This document shows positions 51,599 to 61,491 of a DNA stretch of 64,000 nucleotides, piece after piece. Position 1 is the stretch's first letter; every line of letters starts with the position of its first letter. The translations under genes and the position numbers were made by a program. Source of the DNA: Chondrus crispus (lineage: Eukaryota > Rhodophyta > Florideophyceae > Gigartinales > Gigartinaceae). The stretch lies in contig NW_005179122.1 in assembly GCF_000350225.1 (NCBI RefSeq), positions 86,253 through 150,252 of the forward strand, written 5' to 3'. The notes under the pieces were generated by a model. It did no database searches. It was not told the origin of the DNA and saw only the letters and a list, made by a program, of their open reading frames with translations.

Positions 51599-54500
51599 AT
51601 GCAGGAAAGCTTCCGTCAAGAGACGGGACCATATAGAAAACGGAGAAAGATGCACTCTACCGATGTGTTCATAAGCCATGCTGGCCTGGACAAGCTACTT
51701 ATCGCACGCCCCATTTGGGAGAAATTGCAAGCACATGGTTTAAATTGCTTCCTCGACAGTACGTCATTGCAGCCCGGCTACGACGGACCGGATGAACTAG
51801 CGAAGGCCATGGAGTCTGCGAAGGTCGGTGTTTTCATACTTTCTCCCGAGTTTGCGGCTCGAAAGTGGACGATGATGGAACTGCGTTGCTTCCTACGCCG
51901 ACGGAGTGAGGCGATAGGGAGTGGGATGCGACCACCGATACTTTTTCCGGTGTTTTACAGACTAAGTATTCGTGAATGCAGAGAGTTGGACCTGGATCGG
52001 TACTGGGATGGCAAAGGAAATAATATTTTTGAAGTTGAGAAGTTTTTTAGCGAGGAACGACAGCGCGAAGCGAGCACGGCTACGGTGAAGAGGGAGCTAC
52101 AAGAGCTGGCAGATATCCCTGGGGTTGAAAATGACGAAGAGGCAACGAACCTGCTGAAAGACGAATTCAGCCATCTTGCAAGGGCACATTTTGTGGAGCG
52201 AGTATTCCGGTCGGTGAAAAACAAATTGGAGAAGGACTCAAGTGATGAAGTGAGAGATGCGGTAGACGCTATTGGCGATGTGATGACGCGTCTGCACGTT
52301 CACAGTCTTGTCCTCTCCGCCATTCCAAAATCCTACGATACGCTCACCCATACGTTCCCCGACATTCCACATCGTCACAAGAATGCCCAGATCTTTTCCA
52401 CTGATGTTGGGGCGGTTAATGTGAAATACTTTACTACCAACAGGATCGAAGCAATGAATCGTCAAGGTATTGACATTGTTGAATATCTTCGCAATGCCAT
52501 ACTGCGAGTTCTTGAGAATAATTTTCACAATGACCGAGTGCTGATGTCCAACATTCTCAACAATATCTCTGTGATGTACTTCAATGAACTGCAAGCATCC
52601 TCTTCCATCCCACAACTGCGCAAAATGGGACGCCAACTCCTCGAACAAGCAATTGGCATATCTAAGGAATGTGACAAAGCGAGGGCAAATTTGGCATTGC
52701 TTTTGTGGCGCGGACATGACAGAACGGGCGATGAAGCCGAGATATCACGCGTCATAAAGCTACTAGAGGAAGCAATCTCTATCCGCCCACTGCCAAAGCA
52801 CAGGGTTTTACTTGCTCGTGTATTGATATCCGCCGACTCGGGCTTATTATGCGACTGGGATCGTGCGAAGGAACTTCTATACGATGCTATACGAGAAGAC
52901 CTCTTCGGACCTGCTGAGGAACTTCTTGCAGACATGCTGACACATGAACGTGAAGGAGTTCCTCCAGATGTGTCAGGTGCTAACCGATTGCGCTCCCTTC
53001 TGCTGTATTCAAGAGTGAATTCGAAAGAAAAAGCAGACACACTTCAACGTGTTGGTTTCCAGGACTCGCAAGAGTACGTCGAGACAAAGCTCAAAGAAGC
53101 AAAAGCAAAACAGTCGCAAATCTTTCTGCTGGTTTTAGGTGGTGGGGCAAGAGGAAAGACCTCACTTGTCCGCAGTCTTCGGAAAATGTCATTCGAAACT
53201 GAGTATAACCGAACAGAGCTAGCTGCACTCTCTAGGATACAAGTGCTTCTTGGAAGTCGAGAAATGAGCGAAGTGGACGTGGACATGGACGAGCTTGCAC
53301 ATCATCAGGACTCGCTGAACGCTATCCTATCACGACAAGCGATATCGTCTCCGAATACGGTTATTCGAAAGCCGACAACTGTCGAGAACAGGAATCAGAA
53401 TCCAGCTCCAAGCATTCCTTATGCACATTCAAAGGGCGAACATGCTACAATAAATGACGAAAGGACCCCGCGACGAACGACGTCGTTTATAAATCTAGCT
53501 CCTCAGACTGGAAATACTTCACAACCGCCAAAGGTAACAATGAATCCTCTTCTGGCACGGCTTCGAAATGATTTGGAAAACTCAGCCACTCCGAAGGAGA
53601 TAGACGGAACCCTTGTGCAATGCTGGGATCTGGCTGGACAGTCACAATATGTGATGGCACATGCGTTGTTCGTTAAAAACGGAAGCTTGTTTGTGTTTGT
53701 AGTTAACTTGAAGAATCTATTGAACATTTCAACTCGAGTCGAAGAAGTGAGGGAATTATGTCGGTGGATGCAACTTGTACATGCACTTGTACCGAATTCC
53801 AAATTTGTGCAACCGATTATTGTCGGAACACACAAGGACTGTTGCCGGGACTTGGAGGAGGCTGAAGATGTTCTACTCAAAGGCTTAAAGGACGAGGTGG
53901 GGACAGCGGTTTACAATGATTGGGTGCGAGCCAGACCCAAAGCAGAGAACGACATAGGCTCCACCATTTCTTTCATCGCTGTGGAAAACAGAACTGCTCT
54001 GGAAGATCCTGGAGAGTCTGGTATAGAGGAACTAGAAGAATTAATCAAACGTATGTCGGACGATATCGTGGCTTCACGACTGGAAGTACCACTTTGGTGG
54101 ATAGCTTTCGTGGAAGAAGTAGAACGGAAGAGTGCTGAAATGAATGCTGAAAGGATGAGCACCATTGTTTGGAACATACAAGAGATATTCAAATGTGTAG
54201 ATGGGTTTCCAGCCTTTAGTACAAAAAAGGAAGAGCGATATGAAGAAGCCTTACAAGCACTGAAGTATTTTAGCAAGCTTGGGAGAGTAGTATTATTTGA
54301 GATATCAGAGAAGGAATTGTATTTGTTCCCACGCCCTGTTGCCATGCTTGATTTCGTACGGCGCGTGACTGGACCAGAAGAATGTGCGCGCAGAAGACTG
54401 TCCCAAGAACACGCAAGATTGTTGGATAAGGGTTTGTTGACGAAGGAAGGTCTGAAGGAATTGTGGCACGAACACTCGCAGGAAACATGCGAAGTGATGC

Positions 54501-55852
54501 TTCAGGTCTTATGTCGCGTTGATTTGCTCATACAAGTGCAACCTGCAAATAACTCAAAAGAGTTATTTGCGATCCCGGCTTTGCTACCGAAGGCTGGGAA
54601 ATGGCTTCAGTGTCGGCGCGCTTCTGAGGAGTCAGAGCTGCGGTTAGTTACTGAGTTTGTTGATGCGTTTCCCCCAGGTCTGATGGGGAGCTTAATCAGT
54701 CGTCTTCATAAAGGGGTTGGCAGGGCTTGTCCAAAGGTGGGGAAACTAGCATCAGGTGCTGCAATTTTGACATTAAGGTTGCAGCTCAAGGAAACGGGAC
54801 GAGTAATGGTGTCTTTCGTGAGTCAGAAACGGCACATTGAATGGAAGGTGTTTGCACAAGACCCGGTCAGTGTCGCGAAGAGATGCTTAATTGATGTCGA
54901 AGAGTTTTCAAGCATGCCACTCAGAGGCAAACCGTTCCTTATGAAGCACTATCTGAGGACGCAATGTCGCTCAGATTTAACCGGGTGCGGAGGAGAGTGG
55001 ACAGCTTCCTTTCAACTTCCTGGAGATTGGGTCAAGAGCGTCACAGAAAAGGGATTGCGGAATCTCGATGGCGAATGCACCGATTGTGAGGAAGCTTGGA
55101 GGCTTTGGCAGCTGATGCCTGAAATGGAGAAATATCATGGGCCTGCTAGACCTGAGGCATTGAGGGCATTGACCGTTATTCAGCGGACTTCTAAAGAGGT
55201 TGGGATGAAGGCCGTGGATGTGTTTATAAGCCATGCTGGGCCGGACAAGTGGACCATTGCAAGTCCGCTTTTTGGCAAATTCCGAGGAGAAGGCTTTAGT
55301 TGCTTTTTCGACAAGAAAAGCATGAAGGCAGGAGACTGCGCATCGGAAGAAATGATCGCAGCTATGGGGTCGGCCAAGATCGGGGTCTTCATTCTATCCC
55401 CCGAGTTTGCTGCGAGAAGGTGGCCGATGAAGGAATTGCGATGCTTTCTACGTCGACGCAGAGACGCGCAAAGCAGCGGAGCGACACTGCCGATATTGAT
55501 CCCTGTATTTTATCGGTTAGGCGTTTCGGAGTGCCGAAGTTTCAAGCCTGAGCAATACATGGATGAGAATGGAAGCAATCTGTTCGAGGCAGAGAAGTTC
55601 TACACTGAAGAGAGACAAAACGAAGCGACAATGGCGATGGTGAAAGACGAACTGGTAGAGATAACAAAGACAACTGGGATTGAAAATGAAGAAGCAGCAT
55701 CAAACGATTTGCACGATCCACTTGCTTTTGGCTTCCGAAAAATGTTGGTGGAGCGAATAGTGTATTCGGTCAAAAAGACGTGTGAAGCGCGTCAGCAGCA
55801 GGAAGTGAAGGGCGTGGGTATTCCCTCTACCAGTGCAGCCGCAAACAGGTAG
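51599..55852 (+). CDS. TIR-ROC-COR-TIR (double-TIR Roco) protein
   Basis: Start at ATG 51599 (AAAAACATGC context), 1417 residues, no introns. Domains: TIR 1 at about 20-140 (TDVFISHAGLDKLLIARPIW ... SPEFAARKWTMMELRCFL); helical, TPR-like repeats about 217-467; ROC GTPase about 505-790 with P-loop GGGARGKTS (~513-521), switch WDLAGQ (~675-680), THKD (~743) and a long insert between them; COR about 817-1173; TIR 2 about 1204-1327; disordered tail. Both TIRs keep a glutamate in the W-x-M-x-E-L motif (about 94 and 1279), the position of the NAD-cleaving Glu in plant TIRs and SARM1. Roco proteins are GTP-controlled dimers, so this could gate TIR activity in cell death or defence; that role is inferred. 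The 3' third is duplicated at 45905-47440. Confidence 0.93.
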   Translation: MQESFRQETGPYRKRRKMHSTDVFISHAGLDKLLIARPIWEKLQAHGLNCFLDSTSLQPGYDGPDELAKAMESAKVGVFILSPEFAARKWTMMELRCFLRRRSEAIGSGMRPPILFPVFYRLSIRECRELDLDRYWDGKGNNIFEVEKFFSEERQREASTATVKRELQELADIPGVENDEEATNLLKDEFSHLARAHFVERVFRSVKNKLEKDSSDEVRDAVDAIGDVMTRLHVHSLVLSAIPKSYDTLTHTFPDIPHRHKNAQIFSTDVGAVNVKYFTTNRIEAMNRQGIDIVEYLRNAILRVLENNFHNDRVLMSNILNNISVMYFNELQASSSIPQLRKMGRQLLEQAIGISKECDKARANLALLLWRGHDRTGDEAEISRVIKLLEEAISIRPLPKHRVLLARVLISADSGLLCDWDRAKELLYDAIREDLFGPAEELLADMLTHEREGVPPDVSGANRLRSLLLYSRVNSKEKADTLQRVGFQDSQEYVETKLKEAKAKQSQIFLLVLGGGARGKTSLVRSLRKMSFETEYNRTELAALSRIQVLLGSREMSEVDVDMDELAHHQDSLNAILSRQAISSPNTVIRKPTTVENRNQNPAPSIPYAHSKGEHATINDERTPRRTTSFINLAPQTGNTSQPPKVTMNPLLARLRNDLENSATPKEIDGTLVQCWDLAGQSQYVMAHALFVKNGSLFVFVVNLKNLLNISTRVEEVRELCRWMQLVHALVPNSKFVQPIIVGTHKDCCRDLEEAEDVLLKGLKDEVGTAVYNDWVRARPKAENDIGSTISFIAVENRTALEDPGESGIEELEELIKRMSDDIVASRLEVPLWWIAFVEEVERKSAEMNAERMSTIVWNIQEIFKCVDGFPAFSTKKEERYEEALQALKYFSKLGRVVLFEISEKELYLFPRPVAMLDFVRRVTGPEECARRRLSQEHARLLDKGLLTKEGLKELWHEHSQETCEVMLQVLCRVDLLIQVQPANNSKELFAIPALLPKAGKWLQCRRASEESELRLVTEFVDAFPPGLMGSLISRLHKGVGRACPKVGKLASGAAILTLRLQLKETGRVMVSFVSQKRHIEWKVFAQDPVSVAKRCLIDVEEFSSMPLRGKPFLMKHYLRTQCRSDLTGCGGEWTASFQLPGDWVKSVTEKGLRNLDGECTDCEEAWRLWQLMPEMEKYHGPARPEALRALTVIQRTSKEVGMKAVDVFISHAGPDKWTIASPLFGKFRGEGFSCFFDKKSMKAGDCASEEMIAAMGSAKIGVFILSPEFAARRWPMKELRCFLRRRRDAQSSGATLPILIPVFYRLGVSECRSFKPEQYMDENGSNLFEAEKFYTEERQNEATMAMVKDELVEITKTTGIENEEAASNDLHDPLAFGFRKMLVERIVYSVKKTCEARQQQEVKGVGIPSTSAAANR

Positions 55853-56814
55853 GGAAGGGGATTGCAGCACTGTACCGAAAGAGTCAGTTGGATTGAGATT
55901 TCCAAAATGGAGAATTGCGGAAAGACTCCCGGCATGCAGCACAGTAGTTTTCACAAATTTGTTCTGCTTCTCTTGGAACGAGTGAGCTCCGACAGACCAT
56001 TCCCAAGAGGCAGTGCAAAGGCAGTGCGATAAGTCTGGAGACGCAAAGGTTTGTGCTCGCCATTGCTCCGACGCACCATGAGCTGTGATGAGGAGGTGGG
56101 ACCACACGGTCGCCGCGGCCGCCGCTTTCACATCCCGAGGCAGAAGAGTTGGATGCGCAACGTCTAGCACCACCCGCGTCGAACTCAAATTAGTCGTGTA
56201 TCGAACCTGCGCCACGAGCCTCCGTCTCAGCTCCGCGCGTAGAAGGGCCACTCCCGTATCGCTCTGCTCTGCCTAACGACACCAAGGTCTCGGAAGAGCG
56301 CGCGCCTGACGATGACATAACTCCGCAACGGGCCTACCATCTTGTACACCACATCCCGCCAGAAACTCAGAGCTATGTGGTCTTGTTATTGATTGTGTTC
56401 CCAGCGCCTTGGATGCATGTCCCACATCTCCGCAAGACCATTCACAGTTGTGGCGTCACGGCAAAGGCAAGCAAAACACTTTGCATCGTTTTTTAAATCG
56501 GGGCAAAAGTTATTTTATTTTTTCTAGACAACGCAAGGCTCGACTTCATTTCTTCTATTTTTTAAATCAGAAGGTCACTGCCACAGGTATCTTACCTTCC
56601 GTAAAGGGTAAAGCATTTGCTTGTCGATTCTAGCGAAACCCTACTCGTTGATGCAAATAATTTATATTTATGGGTTTACGCAAGACAGAATTCTGTAATT
56701 AAAAATGAGAAATAGATAAACAGCATGCAGAATTCTTATTTTTGAAAAGTCATTGCAGAATATTTTTAAGCAGTTTACGCTACAGTACAGTTCGTGAGAA
56801 CCAGATGTGTGAGT
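55853..56814. other. 3' flank of the Roco gene, partly duplicated at 46890-47440
   Basis: Up to about 56485 the sequence is shared with the downstream part of the duplicate (for example TTGTACACCACATCCCGCCA). No gene; AT-rich from 56480 on. Confidence 0.5.
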
Positions 56815-57594
56815 ATGATCTCTGACCCTCTGGGTAGTAGTCCTGGAACGCGCTATCCGCATCGGAGTGGGCACTCGGAAGCTGAGCTGCTGGCTATCGG
56901 GATCCGGCCGCTGACTCGTAAAGAGTACGAGGGGCAGGCGCGACTTAAGGTCGAGGACGCACGCGACGGGGAGGAAGACGAGGAGGAGGAGGATGACGAG
57001 GACGAATACGATGAGGATGAGAGGATGACCGAGCGGCTGCGCGAGTCGGGGATCACGAACGGGGCGCACGTGGTGGCGATGGTGATGCTGGCGGAGATCT
57101 TGGTGGTGAGCGCGGTGCCGTGAGAGACGGAGAAGGCGATGCGGCCGCTGCAGCGGGCCGTGAGCGAGGTAGAGGTGCCGAACGCACTGGAGAAGGTGAC
57201 GGTGAACTTTGAGATGCTGCGCGTGCTGACGGAGGAGGGGCGGGACGACGGGGAGCGGTGCGCGCGCGTGGGGCGGCTGTGCCGGCTGATGACGGAGCGG
57301 AGCGGGCGGTGCAAGGGGGCCTGGGTGCTCGGCGAGATGACGCGGCACGGGCGCGGGGCGCGACAGAGCGCGCGCGACGCAGTGCACTGGTTCGAGCGCG
57401 GCGTGTGCGGCGGTGAGGCGCGCGCCGCTGTCGCGCTGACGGAGAGACTTGCCGAGGTCGAGGGTGACGTGCCGGCCGAGCGCGGCCGCGCCGTGTTGCT
57501 CGCCGCGCGGGCCGTCGCGGGCAGCGGCTCGGTCGCGAGGTGCGCGGTCGCGGTGCTGGCGGGGGTGTGGAACGCGCGGAGGGGGAAAGGGTGA
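56815..57594 (+). pseudogene. Sel1-like repeat protein interrupted by TGA
   Basis: A single plus frame from ATG 56815 (MISDPLGSSPGTRYPHRSGH) to 57594 is open except for TGA at 57121-57123. The first part has an acidic run (EEDEEEEDDEDEYDEDE) followed by helices. After the stop, KGAWVLGEMTRHGRGARQSA and RDAVHWFERGVCGGEARAAV match the helix-turn-helix spacing of Sel1/TPR-like repeats. Coding character is similar on both sides of the stop, so one mutation seems to have broken a ~259-residue gene. A start at ATG 57139 would give an intact 151-residue protein as an alternative. The long minus-strand frame over the same DNA is rich in Arg, Ser and Pro and is a mirror effect of high GC. Confidence 0.5.
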
Positions 57595-58048
57595 TCTCCT
57601 TGGAGGAGCCCCGGCGTGGAGAGAGAGAGTGATGCACACGTTGTCCCGCAAGTTATTTCCCCCCCTCGCTCCTCACCCGCTCCCGCCCCCACCTTCCTCT
57701 CCACCTCTCCACCGCTCCTCGTTCTCCGCACCTCTCTTCGTTGCTCCCCACCGCTCCCTTCTCTCCATCTTCCTCCGCCGCACCTCCGCTTCTCGCGACC
57801 GAACCCCCGCTCCGCTCCCTTCCCCCAGACGCACCCTCGCTTTCTGTACACACACATGTTTCCACGTTGGCGCACAAGGAAAAACCGCAATGTATGCTGT
57901 ACTCACACCATACATACACCGCACATAACTATTAAAGCCGCTACGCGGCCGCCCGCCTGACCTCCAACCCACCCCCCCTCCGCTCCCACCCATCCCTCAC
58001 CCCGACCAGCGAAGAAAAGACGCCAGCTCTCCGATCTCACGCCCGAAC
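57595..58048. promoter_or_regulatory. C-rich 5' region of the secreted-peptide gene
   Basis: Pyrimidine-rich leader of the kind seen before other genes here (CUE, NCBP3). It contains GTACACACACATG and TACATACACCGCACA near 57860-57925. No gene. Confidence 0.35.
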
Positions 58049-58300
58049 ATGAAGACGCTTTTCACGCTTCTGACGCTGACGCTGCTGTCCCCCGCGCTGG
58101 CGGCGCCGCCGCAAGCGGTGTCGCGCGCGACGTCCGGGCTGAACCTGGCGTTCTGCTCGCCGACGAGCGAGTGCATGGCGCCGCGGCTGTGCTACGGGGA
58201 CGACCTGGCGACGCTGTGCCGGCCCGACGACGCGCTGTGCTTCCGCTTCCCCACGACCGTGCCGACGTGCGCGACCATACTGGGGAGGGGAACAGGATGA
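58049..58300 (+). CDS. Small secreted cysteine-rich protein
   Basis: ATG 58049 opens an 83-residue frame. Residues 1-19 (MKTLFTLLTLTLLSPALAA) are a strong signal peptide with an A-L-A cleavage site. The mature part has six cysteines (FCSPTSECMAPRLCYGDD, LCRPDDALC, TVPTC), enough for three disulfides. No homology recognised; such peptides serve as extracellular ligands, inhibitors or antimicrobials, and I cannot choose. The DNA transposon at 58362 lies 62 bases past the stop. Confidence 0.65.
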   Translation: MKTLFTLLTLTLLSPALAAPPQAVSRATSGLNLAFCSPTSECMAPRLCYGDDLATLCRPDDALCFRFPTTVPTCATILGRGTG

Positions 58301-58361
58301 TGTTAGGGCGGACGGGGGGGTGACTGAGCATGAGTTCGAGAGATAACGGCATACTACAGCA

Positions 58362-59279
58362 CAGGGGGTCCCACGCAATAGTGCTATACCGAAACAGACC
58401 TCAACATATGGCACTATTGCGTGAATGGCACTATACTGAAAGCGCCAAAACACAATCATTTACATACAGTTGAAAACGTCATTTTATTACGGTTCCTGCT
58501 ACATCATGTAGCAGGAAACCGTAATAAAATGGACCACGGACATGATGTCCGTGGTCCACGCGTCTCGCGCGGTCCCAGCGGCCATGAGCAGCACCAACAA
58601 GAACTGCACACAAGTGAGAGGCATGGAAGTCGATGGAAAGGAAGAAGGGGGGTAGGGTGGGCAAAGAGAGAGGCATGCTCTAGATTCGCAAAGGAGTGGG
58701 CTGTCACCGTGCTTAGATACACGCTCGCGGGACTTCAACTATGGCTGCAGTCAGTATCTCCTGTTCCCGGTGGCGGGCACCGCCGTAGCTGTCTCTGGTC
58801 CCAGAGCCAGTCGGCTTGAACGCTTCGTATGCGCAGTCCGGGGCTGCCTGTCTCGCTAACCTGTAGGTAGTCGTTTTCCCACTAATAAATGTGCCATCTA
58901 CACAGTACGTCAAACAGGACATGTCCTGTTTGAAGCGAGCGATCAGAGATGCCAGGCTTTGAAGCGGAATTCTACTGTACCTCTCAATAGGCGACAGCTG
59001 CGAACGTCCCTGCCTCCCCCCCTGTCCGCTCTCTCCTCCCTTGCACTCGCTCTACCCCTCCCCCCCTGCGGCGCCCCACCCAGATGTTCTCTGCTGAAGT
59101 CAAGCAGCAGATCCCGTGCCCGCTGTGCGTGATGCGGCGCTACGTGCTGTGCGACATGTGCAGCGGGCACACGTGTATAAACACGTGTAGGAAGTATGAT
59201 AACCGTGCCAAGGCGTTTTGCCTAGCACTAATGCGTGGGAAGCACTACTCAAAGTGGCACTATTGCGCGACCCCCCCTG
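58362..59279. mobile_element. Non-autonomous DNA transposon, long copy
   Basis: The left end CAGGGGGTCCCACGCAATAG and the reverse complement of the right end CAGGGGGGGTCGCGCAATAG are near-identical, so terminal inverted repeats of about 25 bp bound a 918-bp element; TACTACAG-like sequence extends outside both ends. The inside carries two large hairpins (58480-58558) and only short frames. One of these (59084-59314, MFSAEVKQQIPCPLCVMRRY) is cysteine-rich but unconvincing. It shares its terminal 70 bases at each side with 49487-49792. Confidence 0.65.
58480..58558. repeat. Two adjacent long hairpins with 3-base loops
   Basis: Hairpin 1: arms 58480-58503 and 58507-58531 (CATTTTATTACGGTT plus CCTGCTACA), 24 paired bases with one bulged base, loop TCA. 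Hairpin 2: TGGACCACGGACA (58530-58542) and TGTCCGTGGTCCA (58546-58558), exact, loop TGA. Confidence 0.9.
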
Positions 59280-59706
59280 TAGTACCAAGGGTACTATTTC
59301 GCGCGGTCATGTAGGACAACTGTCACTGAATTTCTCACATCTGTTTCTCACGGGTTTTCACTAATGTTGTCCGCCAATTCAGGAAAACACGTGTTTTAAC
59401 AACAGTTTGATCAAAATTTCTGGCAGAAATACTTTCGAACAACGTGTTTTGCAAAACTCACAGGACCTCCAAAACTCGCTGCATGTGAGTTTTACGTGAG
59501 TTTTGACAGCCTCTGTTGCGCTTCGGCCTCAAACCCCACACCACCACCATTCGTCTGCGCCCTTCACACAGCGTCACACACCCCCTGCAAAGCCCTTTCA
59601 AACTCAAGTATGGGCTCCTCGTTTGTCTCTAACGCACGCGAAGAAATGCCTGGCACACCTTTATCTATCCTTGATACTGGATCCATCGAAGTCATCTCTC
59701 GCATTG

Positions 59707-60261
59707 CTACAAAACGACCAAGTTTAGTAGGGAGTCCTGTTTTGCGTTTGGACAACCCAATCGCCCGACTGTTAGCAAAGTGGGGACAGTATTTGGACAC
59801 AATCGCTCCCATTCCGATGGATAGAATCCTGTTATGGACTTAGAGATACTGCTATGAGCATCGAGAAGACTTTGTAGACGCTCGATTTTAGGAGACAAGA
59901 GGTTCAGGGAGAATTCCTGATTATCCACATCTCTGGTTGTGTCGTCAAATAGGTTGATGTGCATGCTTGAGGCTTGTGAAGCTTGCTGGTGTTCCTTTGA
60001 CATGGAAATCAGGTTCTGTACAGTAGAACGGGCCGTGTGCTCAAGGCGATGTCCGTTTCGAGTCGCAAGATGATGAGTCGTCAACAGCCATACTACTGTA
60101 CTGGTTTGGGCTGTACGAAATTTCACACGAGGACGGGTGGAAGCGCCTTCCAGGCTGATTGTGACATCGAGAAGGCCTGCTGCACACGGCTTATGAAAAC
60201 TCGTGGTTGAATTTCCAGTTTTGTAATTTACTTTGCGACCAACCAGTTTTGGTTTCTGCAA
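59707..60261 (-). pseudogene. Coding-like fragment, possible transposase N-terminal region
   Basis: After an acceptor-like TTTTTGGTTGCAG on the minus strand, a frame runs 180 codons with protein-like composition (PKLVGRKVNYKTGNSTTSFH, FSLNLLSPKIERLQSLLDAH, ITGFYPSEWERLCPNTVPTL). It stops at 59707, where coding sense shifts into another minus frame down to about 59564. The phrase GFYPSEWERL is reminiscent of N-terminal parts of PIF/Harbinger-type transposases; this is a weak guess. No start codon found. Confidence 0.35.
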
Positions 60262-61200
60262 CCAAAAACACGTGTTTACTTGGCGGAAAACGTTACTACG
60301 AGCACCCCTATCAGTTTGGCTAAATTTAGTGGCTAAATAGAGACTTCACGAAACAAAAGTGGTGACTCAAAAATCACTATATTGTACACCTCGCAGGACA
60401 GCTGTACCGAATAGTGACTTTTGCGTCTGGTCCCGTTCTCACGAATCGCTATTGCAATTAGAATAGCGATTCTAAAAAGGAGACGATTTGGAGGGGTACC
60501 GAAAATCCTCCCGCTACGTCTCAAGAGTGCGCGCCAAAATTCCATCCAAGCAAACGCCAACTCCATCTGGTGCATACATGGCCCGCTGAAAGCCGCCTTC
60601 AAACCCCTAATTCTCCAAAATCCTTTCTCCGTCCTCCGTCTTCAAACTTTCGTTGCGTCTCTATTCCCTCGCTCGTAACCTCCCAACGGCAACCAATTCC
60701 CCTATGTCAAAATTTCCCCTCCAAATGAAGACGCACACAAAACACCGTCTCTCCAAACACCTTCATCTCCGTCACCCCTACCATCAACTCCCTCCAACGC
60801 ATTAACATCCCCTACCCTAGAAGCGGCATGCAACGACCAGCCCGCTACTGTAGGTGGACAACGTCAAACCGCAATCCCTCCACCACCACCACAGGAAAAG
60901 GCAAAGTGTTTGCGCCGGTTTCGCTTCACTACGCAAATGGACATAGCTCGGTTGAAGTCCATCACGCTGCTGGGGGCATCTGGCGCCATGGAGAAAGCAC
61001 CAGAAGCTGTTCCACAAGGCTTTCAACGTCTTTCTCTCGTCCTTGGAGTTCAAATATAGCGGTTTGAAACCGCCGCCGACGTCTGTATTTCTGATTTTCT
61101 AAAATTTCCTATGCAGAGACCATGCAAGCCCATGGTCACAATTGGAGCGGTTATCATAAGTTTTCCATGGGGATTCGCTTAGGCCTGGTCCTATGCAATA
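60262..61200. other. Spacer with a short Myb-like fragment
   Basis: At about 60897-61059 a plus frame reads KAKCLRRFRFTTQMDIARLK followed by SITLLGAS, ending in TAG. It resembles the start of a Myb/SANT-like transposon protein (F-R-F-T-x-x-x-D-I) but is far too short. Otherwise no gene. Confidence 0.3.
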
Positions 61201-61490
61201 CCAAACATGTTCCATGGAACCGTCCATGCAACCGTCTATGTCTGCATGGGGCAATGGTGGCCAAACCAATTCAGATATGTTCAATGCCAGCCCATGCAGG
61301 CATTGGTGTGCATGGGTGTTCATGGGCTCGGCATGGTGGATTCAATCCAAGTTTTACTTTTGCCAAACATGTTCCATAGAACCGTCCATGCAACAGTCTA
61401 TGTCTGCATGGGGTAATGAGGGCCAAACCAATTGAGATATCTTCAATGCGAGCTCATGCAGGCATTGGTGTGCATGGGTGTTCATGGGCT
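61201..61490 (+). repeat. 162-bp tandem repeat, ~1.8 copies
   Basis: CCAAACATGTTCCATGGAAC at 61201 and CCAAACATGTTCCATAGAAC at 61363 begin units that share CTATGTCTGCATGGGG and GCAGGCATTGGTGTGCATGG. The second copy is cut by the LTR at 61492. Confidence 0.85.
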
Positions 61491-61491
61491 A

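Noticed and set aside
57121-57123. TGA as a selenocysteine codon in the Sel1-like gene
   Set aside because: Sel1 repeats have no selenocysteine role, the context shows no catalytic motif, and no SECIS-like hairpin was noticed downstream.
56853-57890. 345-codon minus frame
   Set aside because: Low-complexity Ser/Arg/Pro translation of GC-rich DNA opposite the Sel1-like gene.
59084-59314. Cysteine-rich plus frame (MFSAEVKQQIPC...)
   Set aside because: Spans the right terminus of the DNA transposon, so its C-terminal part is terminal-repeat sequence.
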